From Nyssa sinensis (lineage: Eukaryota; Streptophyta; Magnoliopsida; Cornales; Nyssaceae), in contig CM018048.1 of the NCBI GenBank assembly GCA_008638375.1, positions 682,001 through 746,000 of the forward strand: a stretch of DNA of 64,000 bases, given 5' to 3'. Made by a program: the position numbers and the translations under genes. Below, one piece after another: positions 46,681-56,831 of the stretch (within the stretch, counting starts at the first letter, position 1; the number at the start of each line of letters is the position of its first letter). The notes beneath the pieces were generated by a model that was not told where the DNA came from, made no database searches, and saw only the letters and a program-made list of their open reading frames with translations.

Positions 46681-47440
46681 CCTTTTAAACTCATAGGGAC
46701 ATTTTTGTAATTTTACCGGACAAGTTTCATGTCTATCGGACACAATCTTACAAAACTAACATTGGAATCGGATCTAGAAGGTCCAAAAAACCTAAAGACG
46801 CTTTCCTCATATTTTATTAACTCTTTTAAATATATGTTCTATGCTTGGGGGCACAATAACAATTTTACATATTTGTGTAGGACCAACCCCATACCCTTAT
46901 TTTGTAAATCTAATATCATAGTTGAATTCCTGACATCCAAAAACTTTTGAAACACCTCTTTCGGATCTTAATTACACATTCAGTAGGTCAATTTAAGTCT
47001 ATGTGTATAATCGTCATTTTATTAATTTAGGTAAGGCCATTATCAGGTCCCCATTTGTTCAATCTGACATTATGTTTAAATTTTAGGCATCCAAAAATCT
47101 TGGAAACGCCTATTTCAGATGTTAATTATGTATTCAATTGTTCAATTTAAGTTTGAAGGTATAATAGTCATTTTACTAGTTCGGGTAGGACCATCACTGG
47201 GTCCTAATTTGTCCAATCTGACATTGCATTTGAATTTCAAGCATCCAAAAATCTCAAACTAGCCCTTTTTTTATTTTAATTAGCCTTTGAATTGTTTAAT
47301 TCATCATCAGGTGCATTTTTGTAATTTTACATATTTATGTGGGATCACTCCGGGTTCTCGAATGTCCAAATCAATCCCCCCGTCATTGAGTCTGAAACAC
47401 CCAAAAACTTAAGAATGACCCTTATTGTATTTTATTTGAA
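46680..47440 (+). repeat. Degenerate ~170-bp repeats of LTR-like character
   Basis: A module of GTCATTTTA...TAGGACCA...CAATCTGACATT...GCATCCAAAAATCT type recurs about four times (near 46690, 46850, 47020, 47180, partly to 47400) with strong divergence. The style resembles LTR or untranslated parts of plant retrotransposons, but no ends were found. Confidence 0.5.
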
Positions 47441-47959
47441 TTTAAATTTCAACTTATAAAGAGATGGGTATTTTCGTAATTTTTGAATCGAGAACCAATT
47501 CACTATTGAACAAGTTTTACAATAAAATCGGTTCACGTTTGGACCTGTTAAAAAATAAACTTGCCTAATCCTTGTTGCCAATCGCCCCGTCCTAGGGCTC
47601 AAGACCAACCAAAACCATGGGCCTTGTGTGACCCAACTCATCAACCACCAACTTACCCGTTTACCAATTTAGGCTCTACCCAATGCTTTGAGAAGCCCAA
47701 CGGCCTAAGAGGTCTAGTCCAGCTTAGTGACCTAACCCACTTATCACCCAAATGACGACGGTGGAAGATTGGTGAATAGTGTCATCTTCCTCATAAAAGA
47801 GGCACTGTTCCAGTCGCAACCCTGGGGTTGCATACCGCCTATTTTTGACTTTCCTATCCTTTTTTCATCAATTTTCCTCTAAACCCCAAATGAAACTTTT
47901 CTATACCGATCCCATGCATTTAAATCCCTCGAAAGCTAACCATTCATCAATAACCTAGG

Positions 47960-48524
47960 TTTGGGTTTTTCACAGTGATTCACACACACACACACATAGT
48001 TATCACGCACGTACAACACACACAATTAAACACCTATGCATATATTCACCCAAAATGGAGACCTAAGATGGCTAGAAAGTCCCAACCTCATGTTCTTTGT
48101 AGAGAGAGAGACCTTCGGTTAGATAGAGTAAGCTTCATTGAAGCTTCAATGGTTATTGTGTCACTGGTTAGCCTTCTACCATCATTCTTTCCTCATTTTC
48201 CTCTTTCTTTTCTTCTCTTTCCCCCTATTCTCTTCCTTTATTCGGTTTCCACAGTATGTGGTTCGTATATACACAAACACACACTACATTGCCCACACTT
48301 GTACCCACTATTTGTCTCCCTGACTTCTAGTTTTTTCCTTAGATATACACAACACACACACTTCCTCACATTCTCTCTTCTCTTTCAACTATATCAGCCT
48401 TCAACACACACACACACACATGTGTACACACATATATACACACACTCTCACACTCGGTTCAAGGAAAGAGTGAGAGAGAGAGAAAGAAATAAGAAATAGG
48501 GAGAGAGAGAGAGAGAGAGAGGGG
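47960..48524 (+). repeat. (CA)n and (GA)n microsatellite cluster
   Basis: CA/TG repeats at about 47980-47996 and 48401-48445, and a (GA)n run at about 48470-48522, with TC-rich DNA between. The open frame across it is low-complexity and not credible as a protein. Confidence 0.85.
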
Positions 48525-50690
48525 GATTGGAGGTCAACTAGAATAGGGGAAAAAAGTGATGGCTTTTGTCCAATCAAACACATGGGTCACTTTTTGGTCT
48601 CCTTATGGTACACCTTCACACACTGGAATCACATTCATCATTGGATACCTTCTTGCCCAATCAAAATAGGACATTTGTCTTATTCTAGAAAATCCCAACC
48701 AAACTTCGTGAGAAAGCTTTGCACACTTGCTAATGCACCACGTGACCAGTTGGCCAACTGCGCGAATGTACCTGGTCAGAAATCAAACCGTTTCAGATTT
48801 ACACCAAAATCGGCATCCTAGCTAATTTTAATGCTTTAATTCTAATTATGTAGTCCATTTCTCTAAATTTAGTTGTTTGAATTTTCATTCTTATTTACGT
48901 CCCATAATTGACTATATAGTCCCATGACTTACACGAGTCCTAAGTAAATTATAAAAAATTCAATTTAGTGTCATTATGTCATATTGGTGACTTGTCAACT
49001 CTTTTCACAATCTTTTTGAACACATCATTAATTAATTACTTATCTAACATCAATCTATGCTAGGCAATTTACCAAATTTCTATTTGATGTTTTTTTAGAT
49101 CATTACATGCTCCTGTCTTAATTATATATTTAAATTACATAAATACCCTTCAAATCTCCCATATTTCTTTAAACACTCTACATATATAGATCTAAACATG
49201 TACATATGCATATATATATATATATATGATTTTTGTATATAATTTATATAAAAATTTGTAGTTGTAATAATAATTTTTGAAAAAAACTAGTAAATTATAT
49301 TTTAGATAGGGGCAGAGTGGGGCGGGGATGGGGTTTGGAGGAATATGGGACATAATTAGTGGGTGGGGCAAGGATAGGAGAAGGCCCCCTTTAGACTGAG
49401 TGGGAATGGAAGAGGGACCCTACCTTAAATCCGCAAGGGCTTGTTGATATTGGTAGTTTATGGGGTGTTGAAATAAATGTGGAAGTTCACAGGTAATAGA
49501 TAATTTGAAGGAAAAAAATAAAGGAAGACTGGGATTGGGAATGAAGAGAAATGCTTGAGACTATCGGTTATATTTACCTATTTTTGTTTACTTGCTAATG
49601 TGCTAGTGTATTTTTGAAATTAATTGACGTGTTTTTTCCTTTTGTTTAAGTTTTAAAGAAGAATTATGATAGTTCATGTTAACAAGTAAACAAATTCAGT
49701 AGATGTAGCATTATTCTTAGGATGAGATAAGAAAGTGTTCACAATATTTTAGCAAATTACGCAAGAAACAGTACTATAATCCAATCCACCACGAATATCA
49801 TATTATTTGAATTCCTACCTTTTTTTTATTACTATTTGAATTCCTACCTTGCAGTATATGTATAAATAATGTATAATATGATATATAATCTATAAGAAGA
49901 GAATGTCGATAAGTGACTATTAAATTTTGAGGATACACATTGGACAAATACACATGACTTATACACACAAACATTCTTTTCTTCTTTATAGTATAAGTTG
50001 TACGAAAAATTATTGTTAAGGTAGATCCCTAGCTGCAAATTATATGTGGGTATCGAAGTTTCTGGAAAATGTAGTTAAGGTAGGACATTTAAAAATTTAT
50101 TGCAAGAAGGGAGAGTAATTTGCACTTAACCTAATTTGGATGAAAAAATCAATTTGGGCTACCACCTGGATGCCATGTCAGCGCCTAATTTACATTTTTT
50201 TTTTTTTTTTTTTTATAGATAAGAGCTTCTTAACGATTTCATATGTACAAAAAATTTCGTCTCTTATGTGGAATGCATATCTTATGATTCATTATGTACA
50301 ATCATTTATTCATAATGTAATATTATTTATTCCTTATGTACTATCATTTTATTCAATGGGACACATTGCATATAATAAATGTATTCGAATTATGATCCAC
50401 ATGCCTTATATAATAATTCGGTGACAATTGATCTTATGGCTCATTATAGCATATATTATATTGCCCAAATTTTTTTTATCCAAATTGTAAATCACTATGC
50501 ACTATTGTTTGTACAAAAATGAACCAATATCGATATAGTAACATACAATTTTTTTGTACAAAACTGTACTAGTAACAATATAGAAGCCTATAATTCTCTC
50601 TAATATTCTCACGGACCCATGATTTTTGTCCATAAACATCCTTACAGAAAATATGTCGGTCACCATAATGATGAAATAATTCATGGCCAA
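48525..50690. other. Gene-free stretch
   Basis: AT-rich. It holds a (TA)n near 49209-49227 with a G-rich segment (GGGGCGGGGATGGGG near 49320) that mirrors the layout at 18186-18400, and a T-run at 50195-50214. No gene seen. Confidence 0.5.
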
Positions 50691-50940
50691 ATGTGATAGG
50701 ATGATAAGGTACTGAGAACTTGTTGACTTGTTGAAAAATTATTCAAAGGATTTTCCATTCAAAAAATTGATAGAAATCAAAACTCTTGAGTTGACGCATT
50801 GGCAAACATGGCTTCTCGCCTGAATCCAAAGAAGATTTCTTATCAATTGGAGCCTAGTATCGATATCTCACAAATTATGTAGACCTTAGAGTAGACACCC
50901 AACTAGATAACCCCCATAGTTAAATTCCTAACTTAAGGGC

Positions 50941-52485
50941 TGATTACGCCCAAAGAATAACGTGGTAGTTGTAGTTTAGTTTTGGGATGTCGATTCCATA
51001 GGGAGACAAAATTAAAAGAATAATAGACATAATTTTTGAAACTAAAGAAATATTAAACGATTAACGAGAAAATAAAAATATAAAAAGTGATTTTGAATGC
51101 AAATAAAAATTAAACAAACTGATTAATGAACAAAGTACTCAAATTTAACGAACAGTAGAGCTTTGGGAATCCTTTGCACATATCTGGTATTTTAATTATT
51201 TTTAATTCACTGATAACTCAATTGAGAATTTAAATTCCAAAAATCTCAATTGGAAGATATAAAATTATAAACCAAAATTAGATATAAAATTATGAACCAA
51301 AATTAAACTGAAAGTAACTCTTTGAAAAATCATTCATCACTTTTACATCACTCAAATTATTATGCACATTGAGAAAACCCAACGACGACAATATACCCAA
51401 CGAGCAATATTGCAACAGAGAATTGAATCAATATAAATAATTAATTGTCCCAAAAATAATCAAAACATTAATCCATTCAATAAAAAAAGCATGACTGAGT
51501 CTATAAACGGACTAAACCCTTTAATTATTCGGAGAATAAAACCCAACAATAAATCGCGAATGATCATCAAAGATTTTAATAAATAAAAACCACGTACAGG
51601 AATCAAAAATAAATTAAAATAATCATCTAGTGTGCAAGTTCATTCCTAACTCTACTTAAAAATTTAATTACTCATGTACAAAACGGACAACATAAATTTT
51701 ATAGAGAGAAACTGAACCATGAAGTCCCTGCAGTTGTTTTTCTCTCTTTGCGCCTGGACCTGCGCAGCCGCACTACTCTGTCCTCCTCTGTTTACTGCCG
51801 CAGCCCCTTCTCTTTAGGTTTTTTTTTTTCTCCTTTTATATTCAGCCTTAAGACCCCACACTTCAAAACAGCCCCTCACGCGCCAGCATCTTCAAAAACC
51901 GCCCCTTGGCCTTCACAAGCCCACACGCCTGTGCCTCACAGCACTAGTTTCCATCCTGGGCCCCGCATGCATCAACGCAGCACTAGGCCCACGCCGCACC
52001 TGCCAGCTGCATAAAGCCCAGGCGTCCTCTTGATTAAAGCGTGGCCCACATCACCTTAAGCTTCACCGTAGCCCAGCAGCCGCGCCAAACCCATTCAGCT
52101 TTTCCTTCTTTTTATTTCTTTTGCTTTTTATTATTTTTTTTTGGTTCTTCTCTGGTTGCTTCACTTTTGTTGCTTGACTTTTTCTTCTTTTATTTTTCTT
52201 TCTTTATTCTTCAAACGTTCTGTCCAAGCCAACAAATAATAAGTTAATTTCACCATGAGTAATTAAAACAAATAATGAGTTTTTAACCGTTCAAGAATAA
52301 AATTCACAAAGACTATTTAATGCATTTATTTGAGATTCAAAATATTATAAAATAATGTTCAAACATATCTCATTGAGAATAGAAATTAAATTAAATAATA
52401 TCAATTATATCCCACATTTCTATTCACTTTCTAGCATTTTAATCTAATAATAGGGTATTTAGAGTGCATTTTTACGCACTCATCA
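50941..52485. mobile_element. 1545-bp TG...CA insertion (solo LTR-like)
   Basis: Runs TGATTACGCC...CGCACTCATCA with a perfect 5-bp duplication AGGGC (50936-50940 and 52486-52490). The host gypsy frame resumes on the far side. TGAT/ATCA ends and no coding capacity suggest a large solo LTR or short non-autonomous LTR element. A GC-rich patch at 51730-52080 has no convincing protein. Confidence 0.8.
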
Positions 52486-52581
52486 AGGGCTGTTTCCCGA
52501 TGACAAAAGTCTGGCTAGAAAGGTTCGGATCTAGGTAGCTCCATATTTGATCCTCAACAACAAGTTGTATCGTAGGTCTTA

Positions 52582-52958
52582 TGTTGTGAAATTAATGATT
52601 TATTCAATAAAGAATTAGAGAGAAAGAGAGAAATCGACATAGAGAATTTACGTGGTTCGGTAATGTGCTTACATCTATGGGGTGCAGCTATCTTTTACAC
52701 TAATTAGAAAATAGGGTTACAACGTATTTATACTGCATCGTAGTTAAATCCTAACCCTAATAAGATATATTGAAATTCTTCAATATACCTTTACCGTACT
52801 GCGGGGGCAAGCCCCCTGTACCCCCCAACTTATTATTCATCCTTGGTAACACAACTAAGGTTAAATTGCATGGGTATTATGTGGTTCACTACACTGTGCA
52901 CATAATACGCATATATACCTAGTTTACTTGTTAAATAATATATGCTATATCACTAACA
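52582..52958 (-). mobile_element. 377-bp solo LTR in gypsy integrase
   Basis: On the plus strand TGTTGTGAAATTAATG...ATCACTAACA, with a perfect duplication TCTTA (52577-52581 and 52959-52963). Read on the minus strand it has a TATA-like GTATAAATACG and AATAAATCATT near the end, so the LTR is probably oriented leftwards. Contains ACGTGGTTCGG, a motif common in plant LTR families. Confidence 0.88.
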
Positions 52959-54104
52959 TCTTACTCCCAGCCACTTATCTTATGCTTAGGTCCTCAGAAG
53001 GCACAATACGTCTTAGTAGAAATCCATGAAAAAATTTGTGGCGATTATAACTGAGGTAGAACTATTGCTCATCGAGCCTTGTCCCAGGGGTATTACTCAC
53101 CGAGTATGCAAAAGCAAACAAAGGACTATGTTTGGAAATGTGACAGGTGTCAGCGTTTTGCCTCCTATCAGCATCAACCTTAGCAGAAACTTGTTCCTAT
53201 CACCAATCCATAGACTTTTGCTCAATGAGGAATGGGCATTGTTGGGTCATTAACAAAATACCCTCACAATATGAAGTTTCTTTTGGTCACTATTGACTAT
53301 TTCTCTAAATGGGCAGAGGCTGAATCCTTGACCAACATCACAGAGGTGGAAGTCCGAAACTTCAAATGGAAATGAATTGTCTGTAAGTTTGGGATTCTTA
53401 ATGTCTTGATCACAAACAACAAAACTTAGTTTACTAGGAAAGTTTTCTTAAAGTTCTGCAAGGACCTCCACATCAATCATCACTTTTCGTCCCTACGACA
53501 CCCACAAGCCAATGGTCAAGTTGAGGTAACGAACAGAACTATCTTAGAGGCAATGAAGAAGAGGCTGGAACAAGCAAAAGATAGATGGGTTAACGAGCTT
53601 TCTAGAGTTCTTTGGGCTTATCGAATGACAAGAAAGGTTCCGATCACCTAAACGCAATTCTCTCTCGCTTATGGGACTGAAGTTGTGATCCCAGTTGAGA
53701 TCAATATACTTAGAACAGAACTTTTCGATCCAAAAAATAATGACCAAAAACTTGCTTAGAATTTTGATCTATTAGAGGAAAAACATGACTGACATAGATC
53801 GGAACAAAGGCCTACCAACAGAGAATGACAACGTGCTTCAAGAAATGAATCATACCAGTTAACATTCAAGTGGGCGATTTAGTCCTAAGATAGGTGTTCC
53901 CGAACACTAAAGATCCTACCGTGAGAATGCTATCCCCCAATTGGGGAGGTCTTTATAAAGTGATCAAGATTGTAAGGCCTACTACTTATTAGTTAGAAGA
54001 TCAGACTGGAAAACCTATTCCCAGGCCATGGAATATTGAACATTTACGCAAGTATTATCAATAAAGTTTTATTTCTCATTTAACTAAGGTTTCCTTATCC
54101 TATA

Positions 54105-54286
54105 TAGACCCCTAAAAACCTTATATTTTGCATAAGTGTTACAGGTTTGAAGTCTTAAATTAGCCTAAGGGCTCTATGTGACATTACCATTTATACAGAC
54201 CCTTAAAAACCTTATATTTTGCATAAATGTTATAGGTTTGAAGTCTTTTATTGGCCTAAAAGCTCTATGAGTGTTATAGAGCTGAA
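54105..54286 (+). repeat. 91-bp tandem duplication after gypsy pol
   Basis: AAAAACCTTATATTTTGCATAA...GGTTTGAAGTCTT...GGCTCTATG-type unit occurs twice, offset 91 bp. Confidence 0.85.
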
Positions 54287-54592
54287 GCTTCTCAACAACT
54301 ACGAATTCTTAAAACAACTAGTATGAGTATTTGAGATATAAAGTTTATGGCCAGTTAGTATCGTTATTTGGAGTTAGTAGGTTAATATGTAATTAATCAC
54401 ACAACAATGACTCAAAATTCGGACCAAATTTTATTTTATTACATAAAGCTAGAGGGTTACAGAAGATAAAAAAAATGAAAAATACATAAAGTTTCACTGA
54501 TTGGTAGGGGCATACTCTTCATTGGGCTCAAGAGTCTCAAACTGGCCAGTTATAGGGGGATCCACTCAAGCGTCTACTGTCTCAGTATCTTC

Positions 54593-56160
54593 TCATTCTT
54601 CCTCCTGCATTTCAGCATCTAAGACTTGGAAGACGTCCAAATCAAAAATGTTGAGGTTGGGATAGAGCTTGGATAACTTCTTCTTGTACATGCGGTATCC
54701 ATGGTCAATAAAGTCACCATTCAACTTCTCAACCTTGGCCTTCAGAGCCTTTTCAGTTTGGGCCTTGGCCACCTCCACACTTTTGGTTAGCTTCTGAGCA
54801 GCCTTTGCTTCGAAACTTGACATCATTTTTCTCGTTGACTCCAAATCAGTAGCCTAGGCATTCCTCTTTGACTTTAGGATAGAGTAAACGTTGTCAGCCT
54901 CTTTCAGCTTCTCCTCTAAAATAGAGGCCGCTAACTGAGCAGTTCCCAGCTATAACCACAGCTCATCCAGTTCACCCTGAAACTTGTCAATTTGCTTCGT
55001 GTCTTTAGGAATATCCAGGATGGTAGCCATAGCATGAGCCGCCTACAGAACAGTAAAAGATCAACTTAGTATAAAATTAACAAAGAAAAAAAAATCATAA
55101 ATATAAGTGTTCTGGATACAAACCCTTAGATAAGCGACAATAATGTCCTTGGGAATTTTTTGGGCTTGTGCCCTTTTAGCTTAACGGGACAAGTCTTTCA
55201 TGACTCTGTCTAGGTCTTCTTCAAAATTGAAGTCTTAGATTCGTCAATGTCCATAAAAACAGGGACTCTAGCCTTGCCTTTTCCCTTCTAGGCTTGAGGA
55301 ATTGCAAGAATGGGGGGAAAATCCTCACAACGACCTAGAGAAAGTTCCAGTTCTTAATAGATGGTCTGCTCGAGGGATTTTCCTCTTCCAAAAAACCATA
55401 ACTTGCACTAGGGTCGAAGTTCCCCCAGTTTTCTTCTTTTGCCCAAGACATAATTGGGCGATCATCAATTTCTTCAAGACCTCACCATCTTTCTTTGTAA
55501 TCTCAGCCTTCATTAGGGATTTCAGGCTGAGAACTTGATCGTGAGGGCACCTTGGGGCTGAAGGAGCTACTTATATCTCTTTTGGAGATCTATAGAAAAT
55601 GGATCTCTTCTAAGCTGCTTTTTCTACACTAGTATTTGCGACAAGAAAAGTCAAAATTAAAATAAAAGTAGTAAAATAAAGGAAAAGCCAAGGTTTTAAG
55701 GTCAGTAGGCTCACACTTGAAGCCAGTGTATTGAGGAAAAACGTTGGTGCGGTTCTCATAATCCTCGAACTCTCAATCACCTTTTACAAAAAAAGACCAC
55801 TTCTTCTAGGTTTTGTTGGAAGAAGGGACTGAGGTAAGGGGTTTAACCCTTGTTAAAAAACATGTAGTACATGCCCTCCGACCTCTGGTACTTGAGGTCC
55901 ATCATACTCCTAATCAGGTCAAGATTAACCACGATCTTGTTTTGATGACCTCAGACCAAGAAGGCAATCAAATACTTATAGATATTGATATTCAGCTCGG
56001 TAAAGCAAAGCCTAAACTAATGGAAGAAATCACTAACCATGCGATGGAAGGAGAAACTCACCCCAGTGTCAAACCACTTGAGGTAGGCACAAATTCCCCC
56101 CTGCATAATGTCAAAGGGGCATTTAGAGGGCTTTGGAATCCTATATGTTATATTTTTTAG
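54593..56160 (-). pseudogene. Antisense accessory ORF of a Tat-type gypsy element
   Basis: On the minus strand, high to low coordinates: IPKPSKCPFDIMQGGICAYL, WFDTGVSFSFHRMVSDFFH, then WSFFVKGDWEF-like (with stops) near 55790, VFPQYTGF, and at 54593-54844 a Lys/Ala-rich, probably coiled-coil C-terminus (AKAQTEKALKAKVEKLN, YKKKLSKLYPNLN, EMQEEE). Plant Tat elements are known to carry such an ORF downstream of and opposite to pol (the gypsy-type transposon domain). Function unknown. Many stops; the copy is dead. Confidence 0.7.
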
Positions 56161-56810
56161 GAAATCGTATATGGTCAGAAGAGCGTCAATCATAATTTGG
56201 GTAATGGCACTCTCTCATTCTTTTCTCCTATAGCACCTACTAAAAGTCCCAACTTACCTATTCCTAGTCTCGACAAAAGCATCAACTATGAAGACTACCG
56301 AGCTACTTGTGGGCCTATCGATCCTCAATGTCTCATAACCCCCTACCGACCTTAAGGCTTAGTGCCTCTCGGTTCTACACTTCTATGAGGTCCCTTAATT
56401 CATGCCCAGTACTAGATTGGCAGTTAGAGGCAACCATATAAAAACAAGAAGAAGAACATAAGGGGTAGAGGAATAAAATTTAAAAGCAAAAGGATTTGGT
56501 GCTTTTGGAAACTAAAGTTGACCACAAGGGTGGTATGCTCAAATGATATTTAGGCGTGATAAAAGTGTTCCAAAGAAACTAAGTTTCCCTTTTGTAGCCC
56601 TAAAAATGGCATTAATCATCACCTCCGAACCGTCATAATAGTTGGAACAATGATGACCTCATCTTTTAAATCGGCGGCTGCCATTATGATGACGCAATAA
56701 ATGTCTCATAAATAGTTGTCTTCTCAAAAACTAAAATGGCACATGAATGTGGTCGCATGCGTGGCACTTTAGAAACCTTAACCTCAGCTTGGGATGAATC
56801 CCAAACAATT

Positions 56811-56831
56811 GAGACTCGAGGGGGAGTAGCT
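56811..56831 (+). other. Polypurine tract, candidate, of the left gypsy element
   Basis: GAGACTCGAGGGGGAGTAGC precedes TGATACGCC at 56832, which could be the 3' LTR start. The right end of that LTR is not resolved. Confidence 0.5.

Larger units (their letters stand above)
50691..54064 (+). pseudogene. Ty3/gypsy (Tat-like) RNase H-integrase, split by two insertions
   Basis: Three pieces of one pol: 50691-50940 (VDALANMASRLNPKK, the RNase H end and linker), 52486-52581 (GLFPDDKSLARKVR, LYRRSY) and 52959-54064 (integrase zinc finger EIHEKICG...KCDRCQRFA; catalytic core VTIDYFSKWAEAESL and HPQANGQVEVTNRTILEAMK; tail ending IEHLRKYYQ). These pieces join in order once the inserts at 50941-52485 and 52582-52958 are removed. 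Many stops, several as TAG or TAA where the family has Gln (53427, 53649, 53757, 53990). Dead copy. The upstream gag and RT are missing. Confidence 0.9.

Noticed and set aside
47975..48499. 174-residue open frame
   Set aside because: It translates (CA)n/(GA)n microsatellite and TC-rich DNA; His/Thr/Leu/Phe low complexity with no domain.
51748..52247. Two GC-richer, proline-rich frames
   Set aside because: They lie inside the 1.5-kb TG...CA insertion, are low in complexity and match nothing I recognise.
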